A DNA stretch of 41,043 nucleotides from a bacterium (GTDB lineage: Bacteria; Babelota; Babeliae; Babelales; RVW-14), in the NCBI GenBank assembly GCA_023249935.1, contig JAHFBQ010000003.1:1-41043 (forward strand), read 5' to 3'. Below are positions 1 to 10,378 of this stretch, piece after piece. Every line of letters starts with the position of its first letter. The stretch's first letter is position 1. Under the pieces are notes generated by a model that was given only the letters and a program-made list of their open reading frames with translations, did not search any database and was not told the DNA's origin. The position numbers and the translations under genes are program-made.

Positions 1-115
1 ATCGAATACTGTCATCGGCACTCCACTACCAAAATTAATTTTTATGTCTCGTGACGTTTCAGTATAAAAGATCACATGGAGAGAGCCAAGAAATCCTGCA
101 TCCGCACATAAAAAA

Positions 116-137
116 CCCCCGAGATTTCTCCCGGGGG
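116..137 (-). terminator. Intrinsic terminator downstream of the 170-1192 gene
   Basis: CCCCCGAGA..TCTCCCGGGGG hairpin just past the stop codon at 170; the adjacent A-run on + reads as a T-run on the - strand. Confidence 0.65.
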
Positions 138-169
138 TATAGCTTTTCAGCTTTTTACAGCGTTAGCAA

Positions 170-1192
170 TTAAGCACGGAGTGCTTTAAAAGCTCTGCTG
201 AGTTGATGACGATGCGCCATCAAGTACTCACGCATTTTAACGGTGTCTTCGCCGAAGTACTCTTTCAATGCCGCTAGCAAGTCAGCTAATTCAGTATCGG
301 TGAATAGTTCGAATACATCCAATGTTGTTAGATCATCTACAACAGAAGATACAACTGAAGCTGATTTTACACTATCAGAAGCTATTTGGTATGCAAGAAG
401 ACCTGTACTCCAAATCGGTTTGGTCGTTACTGCAGCCCACAAAGTTGCGTCATACCAGGTTGCAACCGGGTACGATACGAGCGCATTCGGAACAAATCCA
501 ACACAGATATCTTGTGTTATAGCTTCAACACGTATGGTTGGAGTCAATCTAAAATCATTTGCCGGAACAGTTGCTGAAGGAGCATTTAACGCAACCGTTG
601 TTGTCGTTGCTTTCATAGATTGGGCAGCAGCTATAGCACGTCCCATGATTCGTTGCGAAGTCATTTGTGGATGAACATAAAGATTCGGCACTTGTACAAA
701 GTTGGTTGATACACCATAATCGACAAGACCAAGTCTATAGCTTGTCACAGTTGTTGAGAAATCAAGATTAACAAACGCACCATGCGATGCTTTTGTTTTG
801 TCTTTAAACACAATCTTGAACTGCTGTGTTCTAGGATCCATAGTAGCAACACCAATCAGATGTTTACGACCCGTTGTCGTATTGTCTGCAGCAATATGAC
901 CAGCAATCACATCACCATCTACGCGAGCTTCGCCATAAACCGTTAAATCATGGTTTGCAGCCGCCGTACCAATTGTAACATCTTTGTTAAAAGAATCACC
1001 AGCTGTACCTGAACCTTGAGTTAGCGTTCTTGCTTCGGCACTTGCGCCTTGTGCAACAAGAGCGCTAATAACTGCCGCAGCAGCTTTAGGATCTTTGCGA
1101 GCTGCTGATGCAGCTTCTGCTACTGAAAAAACCATTGTAGCCGCCAAGCTCAAAGCGCCCAGACGTGCCAACAAAGAACTAAGATTCTTCAT
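170..1192 (-). CDS. Exported protein of unknown function
   Basis: 340-aa ORF with N-terminal signal peptide (MKNLSSLLARLGALSLAATMVFSVAEAASAA); no family recognised. Confidence 0.75.
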   Translation of the reverse strand: MKNLSSLLARLGALSLAATMVFSVAEAASAARKDPKAAAAVISALVAQGASAEARTLTQGSGTAGDSFNKDVTIGTAAANHDLTVYGEARVDGDVIAGHIAADNTTTGRKHLIGVATMDPRTQQFKIVFKDKTKASHGAFVNLDFSTTVTSYRLGLVDYGVSTNFVQVPNLYVHPQMTSQRIMGRAIAAAQSMKATTTTVALNAPSATVPANDFRLTPTIRVEAITQDICVGFVPNALVSYPVATWYDATLWAAVTTKPIWSTGLLAYQIASDSVKSASVVSSVVDDLTTLDVFELFTDTELADLLAALKEYFGEDTVKMREYLMAHRHQLSRAFKALRA

Positions 1193-1509
1193 CCGTCATC
1201 CCTTTCTCTCTTTTTATTATTTAAACTGCTCTCTTTTTTGTGTAAGCCTTCTTACCACATCCTACCTAGTCTTCCCCTTTCTTTAGTTAATTACGCTATC
1301 ACGTTAGTGTTTAAAGGAGTATTTTTTTCTCTATAACATTTCTACCAGAAGCGCAAAGCATAAGTCAATGTTAATCAACATTTTTTTGTTTTGTCAAGAT
1401 GTTAATCTTCCGACGGAGTGCTATAAAACAAACGGTTTACAGGCAAACCATTGCATCTACCGCCGCTCATTGTAGAAAAAAAATTTTCCACAATTCAAGC
1501 ATCTTCAAG

Positions 1510-3900
1510 TTATTTAAAAACAAGGGCAGAATCCTGGTCATTATTGCTCTTTATTTTTTTCGCAAATGACCCAAGAGAATCAACATATACCGATAAAACA
1601 AATATTTTGTCACTTGTATCGTACCCATATTGACGATAGTTTTTTGCCTCAACACCAAGGTATAAACCCCAACAATGCCCACGATATTCCAGGCGTAGCT
1701 CATGCTTCAGAGGGGAAAGCTTAAGACCTCCCCAACCTATAACATTTTGTTCGGCAGTAAAAAAACCACCATAGCTGAGGCAAACTCCCCGCTTCAAGGG
1801 AACTCTAGCTTTCAAGAAAAAAGTATGAGGGGCCTGCCCCAATAACCGCCTAACACGAGCTGTAGCAACATCCTGAAAAAGATAACCAGACGCAAACTCA
1901 TTCTCATTAATTTTTACCTTTACTTGAACAAAACTTGCCAATAATTTGCGTTGCACTGGACAAAACTCTTGTTCAGCACTGCAGGATATATTGCGCTGTT
2001 GATACGATATGCCATGCATAAAAGGTACCAATTTACCATTAGAAGTACCTTTTCTAGGCATAAACCACAACGGGCCTGGCAGGACGTCATACCCCTGTTG
2101 AGCATATCCACTTACGGTTTGATCAACCCCAATTTTACATGCATAATCGCACCCAACACCAAATTCACCGGTTGGATAAGACCGGTCAAAACGATCAAAC
2201 AGTGGCCAGCCTCGCTGAGCAACAATCGGCGCAGCCCGCAGATACAATTGAGGCTGCAAAGTAGCAACACCTCCACCACCCTGATCAATAATTTCAAGCA
2301 GCGGTGGCCGATAGCTCGCATCAGCATGCAAAAGAGTTCTATAAGCCCCGTGTCCAAATATTGAATGCTCATCTACAAAAGATGATTGCTGCGCTGCTAC
2401 AACATTAACTCTAGATCGAACATTAAGTTGAGGCTTGCACGAACACACCAGACTCCCTATTTCTGTTGGAACCTGGATGGTCAAATCACCCTCATACACC
2501 AAACGCAGCGCATTCGCCGACTCCCTAGGCATTATACGCTCTTCTCGAGCCAACTTTGATAGTAAAAATATGCGTTCAGTTTCTTGATCACGCATAAATG
2601 TATAGTCCAACAAACAGGTATCTTTGTACCCTATGCAGCCAGCACGCCGCATTAAGCCAGCCCATGTTATTTGTCCAAGATGCGCAACATTTGAACGATT
2701 ATCAAATTCTTGTACGGCACGACTTACCGGCTCAAGCAAAACAAAATCATTTTGCTCTGCCGGCGTAAAAAGTCTATCTAGGGAAGAAAGAAAAAAACGT
2801 TTTCTTGAGGTTTCAGCGGTATCACACGAACCTTGAATAATCCCTCGGCTTGCATAACAACGAACCAAAACACCGTTGTAGAAGGTGTCATCAACATCCT
2901 CAATCCTATCGTAAAATTCATACCCAATCTTTTTATCAGAACCATAATCAACTACCGTTAAGGCTGACACATAATCAAGACCTGCAATATGACTGCTCCC
3001 ACACGCATGATTCCCCTGCAACAAAAATTGCGGCCGCCCCGTCTGCACAATACTGTCACGCCGCTGAACATACAGCTGCTCAGCATAGCCCCCATACCCC
3101 TTAAAATAACCTCGATGCTGTGGACTGGCTGCCCATCGCACTTCGCTGGTACCAAAAACACCACGCCCATTTTTCCAATCAACACCAGTCGTGATGTCTG
3201 CGTGTTCATGGATATACCAATAATAATCTTGCCTAACCCCCAATCCATAGCGATAATCAAGAGAAAATCTAGGCACTAAAAAACCAGACTGTGCTTTTTT
3301 TTGCCGAGGCACTATGGCACCAGGCAACCAGACAATGGGGGTTTTATTGACTAAAAACTTTATTTTTTCTAGCTCTAAATAAGAAGATGAGTAAACCGCA
3401 TCCTCAGCTTGAACCTGCCAATGAGGCGAACAGGCATCACACGGCGTATACCCTACCTGCTTCGCCCACCAAATCCCCTCTTCATCCCTGTAAAGTTCCT
3501 GCGCAGTAAAAAAGCCCTCTGCCATCTGTACTCGTGCATCACGCGCAATAACTTCGCCAGTTGATGCATACAAAGAACACCGCTGCGCAAACACAAGAAG
3601 TTGCTCATCTTGCAGCACTACATCGTTACCTGGCATGGCCTGCGCCCGCGCAAATTGCTGCTGTGTATCAAAATAAAGCTGATCAGCAAAGATATGTAGC
3701 CGCTGTTTAAGCAAAAAATCAACATCCCCACTAAGCACTAATTCTCGTTGTGAGAGCATTTTTTGACGCAGGCTTTTTACCCGCACTGTATGAGAAGAAG
3801 CGCTATCATTTGCATTGCAATACCCCCACCAACCTACAATCAGCAACAGAGGGTATAACAACGCAAAACACTTCATGAGTTTAGAAAGGAACTCGGCCAA
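1510..3900 (-). CDS. lptD: LPS-assembly protein LptD (OstA)-like outer membrane protein
   Basis: Signal/anchor N-terminus, OstA-like N-domain, then SGFLVPRFSLDYRYGLGVRQDYYWYIHEHADITTGVDWKNGRGVFG, typical of the LptD barrel. True start is probably the internal MKCFALLYPLLL (about 3876). Confidence 0.8.
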   Translation of the reverse strand: MAEFLSKLMKCFALLYPLLLIVGWWGYCNANDSASSHTVRVKSLRQKMLSQRELVLSGDVDFLLKQRLHIFADQLYFDTQQQFARAQAMPGNDVVLQDEQLLVFAQRCSLYASTGEVIARDARVQMAEGFFTAQELYRDEEGIWWAKQVGYTPCDACSPHWQVQAEDAVYSSSYLELEKIKFLVNKTPIVWLPGAIVPRQKKAQSGFLVPRFSLDYRYGLGVRQDYYWYIHEHADITTGVDWKNGRGVFGTSEVRWAASPQHRGYFKGYGGYAEQLYVQRRDSIVQTGRPQFLLQGNHACGSSHIAGLDYVSALTVVDYGSDKKIGYEFYDRIEDVDDTFYNGVLVRCYASRGIIQGSCDTAETSRKRFFLSSLDRLFTPAEQNDFVLLEPVSRAVQEFDNRSNVAHLGQITWAGLMRRAGCIGYKDTCLLDYTFMRDQETERIFLLSKLAREERIMPRESANALRLVYEGDLTIQVPTEIGSLVCSCKPQLNVRSRVNVVAAQQSSFVDEHSIFGHGAYRTLLHADASYRPPLLEIIDQGGGGVATLQPQLYLRAAPIVAQRGWPLFDRFDRSYPTGEFGVGCDYACKIGVDQTVSGYAQQGYDVLPGPLWFMPRKGTSNGKLVPFMHGISYQQRNISCSAEQEFCPVQRKLLASFVQVKVKINENEFASGYLFQDVATARVRRLLGQAPHTFFLKARVPLKRGVCLSYGGFFTAEQNVIGWGGLKLSPLKHELRLEYRGHCWGLYLGVEAKNYRQYGYDTSDKIFVLSVYVDSLGSFAKKIKSNNDQDSALVFK

Positions 3901-4483
3901 GAAGCGCCTTAGATATAGTAATTTTATCCATAAACTCTAGCGATGCCCCGGTTGGAATACCACTGGCAAATTTCGAGATAGCAATACCAAGCGGATGAAC
4001 CTTCGTCGCTAGATAACTAGCAGTCGCTTCGCCTTCTGGCGTGGGGTTAGTCCCCAAAATTAGCTCTCGAATATGCCCCTGTTTCAGACGTGTAACAAGC
4101 GCTTCAAGCGTTAACTTGTCTGGTCCTACCCCCTCTAGCGGATTCAAAGCTCCGCCAAGTACATGGTAACACCCCGCAAACCCTGCTGTTTTTTCTATAG
4201 CCATAAGATCATGCCACGTCTCAACAACACACAACATTGCCTTGTCTCGTCCAGGAGCCATACAAATGGCGCAATGATCACCGCTTTCAGTCCAATTAAA
4301 ACACTCTTTGCAAGGTATAATATTCTGCTTGGCCTCAAGAATCGCCTGACATAGCACAGCTACAGCATCTGCTTCGGCGGTTAGAAAATATGATGCCACG
4401 CGATAAACATTTTTAGAAGCAAGATACGGCACTTTTTGTAAGTGCCGTATCAACTTTTGAAGACTTGGTAAAGACTGACTCAC
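3881..4483 (-). CDS. recR: Recombination protein RecR
   Basis: 200 aa; CxxC zinc motif (CKECFNWTESGDHCAIC) and Toprim segment (LCVVETWHDLMAIEKT...YHVLGGALNPLEGVGPDKL...LGTNPTPEGEATASYLA). Confidence 0.95.
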   Translation of the reverse strand: MSQSLPSLQKLIRHLQKVPYLASKNVYRVASYFLTAEADAVAVLCQAILEAKQNIIPCKECFNWTESGDHCAICMAPGRDKAMLCVVETWHDLMAIEKTAGFAGCYHVLGGALNPLEGVGPDKLTLEALVTRLKQGHIRELILGTNPTPEGEATASYLATKVHPLGIAISKFASGIPTGASLEFMDKITISKALLGRVPF

Positions 4484-4511
4484 TACCCCTCTCCCTCACT
4501 AGCAAACCTAT

Positions 4512-6149
4512 CTACGCAAAAAACCAACGGCGTACATAGTTTTCGATTATAGTCAGCAGATTGTTAATCAGCCAATAAAGCACCAATCCGACAGGCAATC
4601 CGGCAAAAACCACAGTCATTACAATTGACACAAAGAACATTAAGACACGCTGTTTTTCATCACTAACCGGCGCCATAGCCTGCTGCCAAAGCATACTCAC
4701 ACCCATTAAGATAGGAATAATGTAAAACGGATCCTTGGCTGAAAGGTCAACAATCCAGCCAAAAAATGGTGCTTGATAGAGCTGAATGTAATTATTCAAG
4801 ATATCCAACAACGCATACATCACTGGCAGCTGAATCAACATAGGCAAACACCCGATCAGCGGCGTTGATGGCGAAATATTGTGTTCTTGATGGTATTTTG
4901 TTACCTCTTGAAGCTGTATTTGAGTATCACTGCGATATTTTGCTCGAATTCGACTGATGATCGGCGCATGTTTTTGATAACGCTCCATCTTGATGCTTGA
5001 GTAGATAGTTAATGGGGTCAGCGGCAGCTTAAGTAAAACCGCCAGCACGATAATTGCCAACCCAAGATTACTTACATACTTACTCACAAAATCGAGAAAC
5101 TTCAGCATGAGCTTTATTATCCAAGCAAACCAACCGCTAGCCGCAACGCTGCCTAGACGTTCATCAACGCGAACAAGCTCATCATATACTTTTGGCCCCA
5201 TATAGAAACTAAGCTTCCACTCCGTTTTATCAAGAATCTCTGGCCCCTCAAGAATTACTTGTTCTGTTTTTCCAGCATCTATGCGATGAAAGTACGCACG
5301 TTGTACGAATTGCTGTTGATCACCAACGAGAGCATGAACAAAATATTTGTTCTGCAAGCCAATAAGCGCACATGGCGATGCCCAATACCATGTCTTATCA
5401 CCTAGCTCTTCACCAGCAGATTTCTTTTCTACCTCATTACGGTTTTCATTGAACAAGAAAGCGGTTGGCTGTTCTTCTCCTAGCTCTGGCACGACAGGAG
5501 CAGGAACAAAAAGACGTGGGTAAATCGGTGCAACACCTGCCGTAAGCGGCTCAAAACGCATCGTCACATCAACCTTATAGTTGACTTCACTAATAGAGAA
5601 TTCTTTTGTAACTAGCCAACCTTGATATTTTGCTTGCAATACAGTTTTGCGAAGATCCTTTTCATCGGATTCAACTACCTCATAATCCAATGGAGCAGCG
5701 TCATCGAACATCAGTGTCAACGCCGGCGTTGACTTAACAACAGCATCATTTGAGATTGTTGAGAGCGGTTTTTTGTCCTTGCCTTTGTAACTCTTGAAAT
5801 TGAGCTGCGCAAGCCCCCCTCCACGGGAAGACACAATGGCTGCACGCTGTGATGTATCAATAAGAACTTCTTTTGCTTGCTCAGCAGTCGCCGCATCAAA
5901 AAGAAACCCAGTTTTAAGAGGTTTGAGTAAACCTTCACGAGATGCAACCTTAACTACCTCTCCTGGCTTAGGGATGACCTGTTCTCCATTAACAGAGACT
6001 TCGCTTGACCCAGGCGTTGGTTTATACCAGAAATACTGAAACGCCCATACAGTTGCCAATGACAGCCCAACAGAAATGAGAAACTTCTTATCCATAAGGA
6101 TCCTTATTTGCATAACCGCAATCAGATTATAACGAATGGGCGCAATCAT
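4512..6149 (-). CDS. yidC: Membrane protein insertase YidC
   Basis: YidC periplasmic domain, then the 60KD_IMP core (NLGLAIIVLAVLLKLPLTPLTIYSSIKMERYQKHAPIISRIRAKY...GCLPMLIQLPVMYALLDIL). Likely start MDKKFLISVGLSLATVWAFQYFWYKP. Confidence 0.95.
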   Translation of the reverse strand: MIAPIRYNLIAVMQIRILMDKKFLISVGLSLATVWAFQYFWYKPTPGSSEVSVNGEQVIPKPGEVVKVASREGLLKPLKTGFLFDAATAEQAKEVLIDTSQRAAIVSSRGGGLAQLNFKSYKGKDKKPLSTISNDAVVKSTPALTLMFDDAAPLDYEVVESDEKDLRKTVLQAKYQGWLVTKEFSISEVNYKVDVTMRFEPLTAGVAPIYPRLFVPAPVVPELGEEQPTAFLFNENRNEVEKKSAGEELGDKTWYWASPCALIGLQNKYFVHALVGDQQQFVQRAYFHRIDAGKTEQVILEGPEILDKTEWKLSFYMGPKVYDELVRVDERLGSVAASGWFAWIIKLMLKFLDFVSKYVSNLGLAIIVLAVLLKLPLTPLTIYSSIKMERYQKHAPIISRIRAKYRSDTQIQLQEVTKYHQEHNISPSTPLIGCLPMLIQLPVMYALLDILNNYIQLYQAPFFGWIVDLSAKDPFYIIPILMGVSMLWQQAMAPVSDEKQRVLMFFVSIVMTVVFAGLPVGLVLYWLINNLLTIIENYVRRWFFA

Positions 6150-6338
6150 ACCAGATTCTCCCCAATCAAGCTAGCCAAAAAATCACCTACTCGTGATTGC
6201 AAATCTCTGCAACAATTTTCAGAATAGTCTCAGTAGTCGATAATCAGAAGGCGCTCGCATATTTATTTAATTTTATCTGTTCAAATCTACCCAAAGTTGT
6301 AGTAGCGTGATAAAAATCTTCTAAGAAGACGGAGCCTT

Positions 6339-8813
6339 ATGCCACGCTATTTACACATAATATCGATATATGTTTTGTTTTTCATGATGCCGTTGATTAC
6401 TCTCCCTGACGAGAAAATCAACGGCATCATTATTGATAGCAGCAGCAACAGCAAACAAAGCACAAATGGACTTGAAGGATATCGCTACACCGCATCACAA
6501 GAAACATCTAGTATTCCAGAAGTACCAGCAGCAATGCCCGCTACAACAGCAGCCACGGCATCATCCGCTGGAGGAAATAATACAAACCAATCAATTCCAG
6601 AGTTCGTAGGCGACTTTACTTCACCAGAATTTCAAGCATGGCATAAATATTTCGAACCGGACACGCCTAGATTCAAGCATTATCTTCCTCCTACCACACT
6701 TTCTCAACCACAACTAAATTTTGCTGAAGCAATACAACAACCGCAGAAAAAACAGACCTCACACAACTCTGCACAGTTTGAACAATTTGCAGCTGATACG
6801 CGATCGTTCCACCGCAAACTCAAGCAACATGATCAAGCACAGCGTAATCATATGATTCTTGGCATGCTTACGCCCCCAGCAGAATGGCTGCGCCAACAAA
6901 AAGAAATGGGCTTTGCTGATGTTGTACTCCTTAGCCAGCTTGAGTACTGGCAGATCGATCGGTACCGCACGATGCTGGAAAAGATGCCGGCTTTTCCTTT
7001 CCTCATCTTCCAGCTCGCCGATGAAATTCGTCGTAATCCAGATTTCATGAAAGACAGCGTCCCCGGCCTCAGGTATGAAAGCCATAACAAAAAATATTGG
7101 CAAGACACGCTTGGTGATGGCATCTGGGGAACGATGCTTGGCAACATTGCCAGCCTCAAGTCGCACCCAGACGATCATTCTAAATTTCAACGAATGGTAC
7201 TTGATTACAATAAAAAATTTACTACTCAAAATGCTACCTACAATAATACGCTACAACAAAACAAAGAGACTATGCTGCGCACAATAGAACCACAAGCCGA
7301 TCCAGACGATCCTTTCGATAGCGACGAGCATTACACCCCTTTCCCTGCCGAAGTAGTATTGCCAGAGTTTGATGATCCACAGGCATTGTGTGACCTTGCC
7401 GACCAGTATCGCGGCCTGAGCGGTGTCATACCGCACACCCCAGAACTACTTCCCTATCGCGATCTTATACTTGATCGCGCAACAGCACTCAATGCAGCAG
7501 CACCGTCATCATACATCTCAAAAGATTATCGAGTCACAATTGATAGATCACTCTTGCAACAACATCCAGAACTTGAATATGTTGCCAATTTCTCCGGCAA
7601 CCTGGCGCAGTTGCGACTGCACAGCGAGTTGGCAACACAAATTAATAATGCCGGCGCCTTTGCCAAAGCAAACCATCACAACGTGCTAGCAACAAATACG
7701 CCATTGGTCTATGCATTAAGCAATGCAGCCGCCGCACAAGACAATCCAACAGCAGCGTTTCATATTGCTGATGCATGCTTCAACATAAACCACTTGACAA
7801 CGATGCTTGATGCGGTGTTGCCACAAAACATTAAAATTGTCGGCAGTGGAGTAGCACAGGGAATGGTCGCAACCGCCAACCATATGCACCAACTCATAAC
7901 TCACCCAATCAACACAACAATCAATGGCATCGTACAAACCGGTCAGCTGATCAGTAACTCATTAAGTGCTGCATATGCTTTGACACTAGGATCACATGAA
8001 GAAGCAGCGGCCGTATGGAACAAGCTTGAACAGATGGGCAACCACTTATATGACAATCCCGATCAGGCAGTCGCGTTCATAACTCAGATGCTTATCCCCG
8101 CCCCCGGCGTCATGGCGCTGGCCAATGCCAAGCGACTCAATATGCTGGGCAAACTTTCTCATGTAATCAAAAAAGAAATGGCTGTTTCACATGTTATTGC
8201 CGCTGCCGGAGCTGGTGGCGAAATGATGAGCTTTGCTATGCAACCAGTCATACAAAGCGTGAAGACGATGCAGAAGACGGCTGCTCGGGCGCAGCAGGTA
8301 ACGGGGAAGGCGGGGGAAAATATAACAATTATTAGAGGTACATTAATCCCAGTTAAAGCAGATGCCGTAATAAATGCACATGGAAAACGCATGCCTGGAA
8401 TCAATTGGAGACATGCTTACAAGCATGAGTTTAATAAGCGTGGGGGTCTTACCGGTGGGCATTCAGAATTCAAGAAGGATTTTTCTGTTGTGCCAGGTAC
8501 TCATAGAGACAATAATACCCTGGGTTTTCCCCAAGCACCAGGTTTTTATTATCAAGAGGTTACAGAACCAGTAACAGGTCTAATTAAGGGCTCTTCGTTC
8601 TTTCCTAAAAATTGGTCTAAGTCCATGATTAGAAAAAAACTTAGGGAAGCTTATAAAGATGGGGCAAACAATCTGCATAACCAACCTAATCCTTTAGGTT
8701 TGGTAGGCCATACTAGCGAAGGGGTCCCCATACAGTTTTGGTTTAGCAAATCTTCTCATAACGGCAAAGAAGTATTTATGATTAAAAGTTTTTATCCAAA
8801 AATGAAACCTTAA
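6339..8813 (+). CDS. Exported polymorphic-toxin-like protein with C-terminal EndoU-type nuclease domain
   Basis: N-terminal signal segment, long helical middle, C-terminal RHAYKHEFNKRGGLTGGHSEF...GSSFFPKNWSKSMIRKKLREAYKDG...GHTSEGVPIQFWF...FMIKSFYP, resembling bacterial EndoU (PF14436-type) toxin domains. Confidence 0.72.
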   Translation: MPRYLHIISIYVLFFMMPLITLPDEKINGIIIDSSSNSKQSTNGLEGYRYTASQETSSIPEVPAAMPATTAATASSAGGNNTNQSIPEFVGDFTSPEFQAWHKYFEPDTPRFKHYLPPTTLSQPQLNFAEAIQQPQKKQTSHNSAQFEQFAADTRSFHRKLKQHDQAQRNHMILGMLTPPAEWLRQQKEMGFADVVLLSQLEYWQIDRYRTMLEKMPAFPFLIFQLADEIRRNPDFMKDSVPGLRYESHNKKYWQDTLGDGIWGTMLGNIASLKSHPDDHSKFQRMVLDYNKKFTTQNATYNNTLQQNKETMLRTIEPQADPDDPFDSDEHYTPFPAEVVLPEFDDPQALCDLADQYRGLSGVIPHTPELLPYRDLILDRATALNAAAPSSYISKDYRVTIDRSLLQQHPELEYVANFSGNLAQLRLHSELATQINNAGAFAKANHHNVLATNTPLVYALSNAAAAQDNPTAAFHIADACFNINHLTTMLDAVLPQNIKIVGSGVAQGMVATANHMHQLITHPINTTINGIVQTGQLISNSLSAAYALTLGSHEEAAAVWNKLEQMGNHLYDNPDQAVAFITQMLIPAPGVMALANAKRLNMLGKLSHVIKKEMAVSHVIAAAGAGGEMMSFAMQPVIQSVKTMQKTAARAQQVTGKAGENITIIRGTLIPVKADAVINAHGKRMPGINWRHAYKHEFNKRGGLTGGHSEFKKDFSVVPGTHRDNNTLGFPQAPGFYYQEVTEPVTGLIKGSSFFPKNWSKSMIRKKLREAYKDGANNLHNQPNPLGLVGHTSEGVPIQFWFSKSSHNGKEVFMIKSFYPKMKP

Positions 8814-8833
8814 ACTGCTTTTATTGAGGGCAC

Positions 8834-9394
8834 ATGGTTATTAAAAAAGAATCAATTAAAGATTTTTCTGACAATTTTAAAAAGTTGGAGGGGTCGATAA
8901 AGTATTGTAATTATAATATTCTCCTGAATGGAAGAATATTTGATTTTGGGAATGATGGTGTGGATTTTAGTTTGGATAATTTGCGCCAGATATACTTTGA
9001 TAAAGTTTCAGCGCTGTGTACACCAGAAGGACATCATACACATCCAGAAACACTTTATAAGCTGCCTTGCGTTAATGGATCGATAGAAATCAGTAGTTAT
9101 GAGAAAAGCATCTCAGAGATTAATACAGCTCTTTCTTTTGATAATGACGCAGATTTATCTAAATTATCCGACCAAGCACCTGAAACAATAGAAAAGACTC
9201 TGATGTGGCGCCGACAGCTTTTTTGGAAAATCGTAGAGAAATATTTTGATATAGGTGCAACTACGCAGGTTCTTCTACACATAGGGGAATCGAATACCTT
9301 TTTTGGTGATGGAATTATGTGGGATTTTTGCATAATTTATATCAATGACAATTCAAAGAAAGCTCTTGTGCTTTCTGGATGCGCATTTGATTAA
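8834..9394 (+). CDS. Candidate immunity protein for the upstream EndoU-like toxin
   Basis: 186-aa AT-rich ORF 20 bp downstream of the toxin, same strand, no signal peptide; assignment rests on position and composition. Confidence 0.5.
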   Translation: MVIKKESIKDFSDNFKKLEGSIKYCNYNILLNGRIFDFGNDGVDFSLDNLRQIYFDKVSALCTPEGHHTHPETLYKLPCVNGSIEISSYEKSISEINTALSFDNDADLSKLSDQAPETIEKTLMWRRQLFWKIVEKYFDIGATTQVLLHIGESNTFFGDGIMWDFCIIYINDNSKKALVLSGCAFD

Positions 9395-9560
9395 CATGCC
9401 CAAAGAGAACATACAATTTTTCTAGCTGCAAAGTCTTATCATTCACATTGAATTTTATCGAGTAGTAAAAATCACCCCAACAGCTTGTCGTTCAGGCAAA
9501 AAACTGCTAAACCTTTGTGGTGGTGTCAGTTATGTGGAACTTTAGTTAGAAAGCAAACAG

Positions 9561-10331
9561 ATGAAACAGAGTATGTACACGCGCCTCGCTGCATTGCTCA
9601 TAGGTATGCAGCTTTTTCTTGGCGGCTGCGCCAAAGTAAAAGAACGCGGAGATATGACACTTGATGAACTTAAAACGAAGACTACTGCCCTCCTAAAAAA
9701 ACAGGATTATTCTGAAGCTGCTGAGTACTTACAGCTCATCATCACCAAATTCCCAGAAGATCCAAAGCTTGGCAACTACAAAATCAGCCTTGCTAATTGC
9801 AAATTCAACAATGCCGAATATGAGCCGGCCTACCAGCTCTATGAAAACTTCCATCAATACTATCCAAGCGATAAACGTGCTGAGTACGCCAAGTACAGGG
9901 CAACACTGTGCAAATTCAACCAGTCGCTCAGTTTCGATCGCGACCAAAGCACAACCGAAGCTGCAATGCGCTTACTCAAAAGCTATCAAGACATACCGAC
10001 CTATCAAAAATACCGTACACAAGTAGATAAAATGTACGAAACTTGTGTTCAAAAAATGATCACCAAGGAACTCTACATTTGTAAGTTTTATATCAAGCAT
10101 GGCAAACTGCAGGCGGCAGAAAAGCGATTAGAACAGGCTCGCAAGCTCTACGGCACCCATAAGGATCTTGATGCCTCCTTGCTTTATTTAGAATGCAAAC
10201 TTGAAAGCAAGCGAGGTAACCAGCCTGTTTTTAATGAGAAACTCGATAAGCTCGTTAAGCATTACCCAGATTCTCAATACACGCATATGGCAGAAAATTT
10301 GGTAAAAAAACCGATAGATTTTATTTTTTAG
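9561..10331 (+). CDS. bamD: BamD-like outer membrane assembly lipoprotein (TPR)
   Basis: Lipobox LGGC, then BamD/ComL-type TPR sequence (YSEAAEYLQLIITKFPEDPKLGNYKISLANCKFNNAEYEPAYQLYENFHQYYPSDKRAEYAKYRATLCKF). Confidence 0.8.
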   Translation: MKQSMYTRLAALLIGMQLFLGGCAKVKERGDMTLDELKTKTTALLKKQDYSEAAEYLQLIITKFPEDPKLGNYKISLANCKFNNAEYEPAYQLYENFHQYYPSDKRAEYAKYRATLCKFNQSLSFDRDQSTTEAAMRLLKSYQDIPTYQKYRTQVDKMYETCVQKMITKELYICKFYIKHGKLQAAEKRLEQARKLYGTHKDLDASLLYLECKLESKRGNQPVFNEKLDKLVKHYPDSQYTHMAENLVKKPIDFIF

Positions 10332-10378
10332 ATTGAGGCCCACACAAGACGACACATATCATCGCAGGAACCAACTCT

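Noticed and set aside
243-674. + strand 143-aa ORF
   Set aside because: Antisense to the exported 340-aa gene, no RBS or recognisable domain
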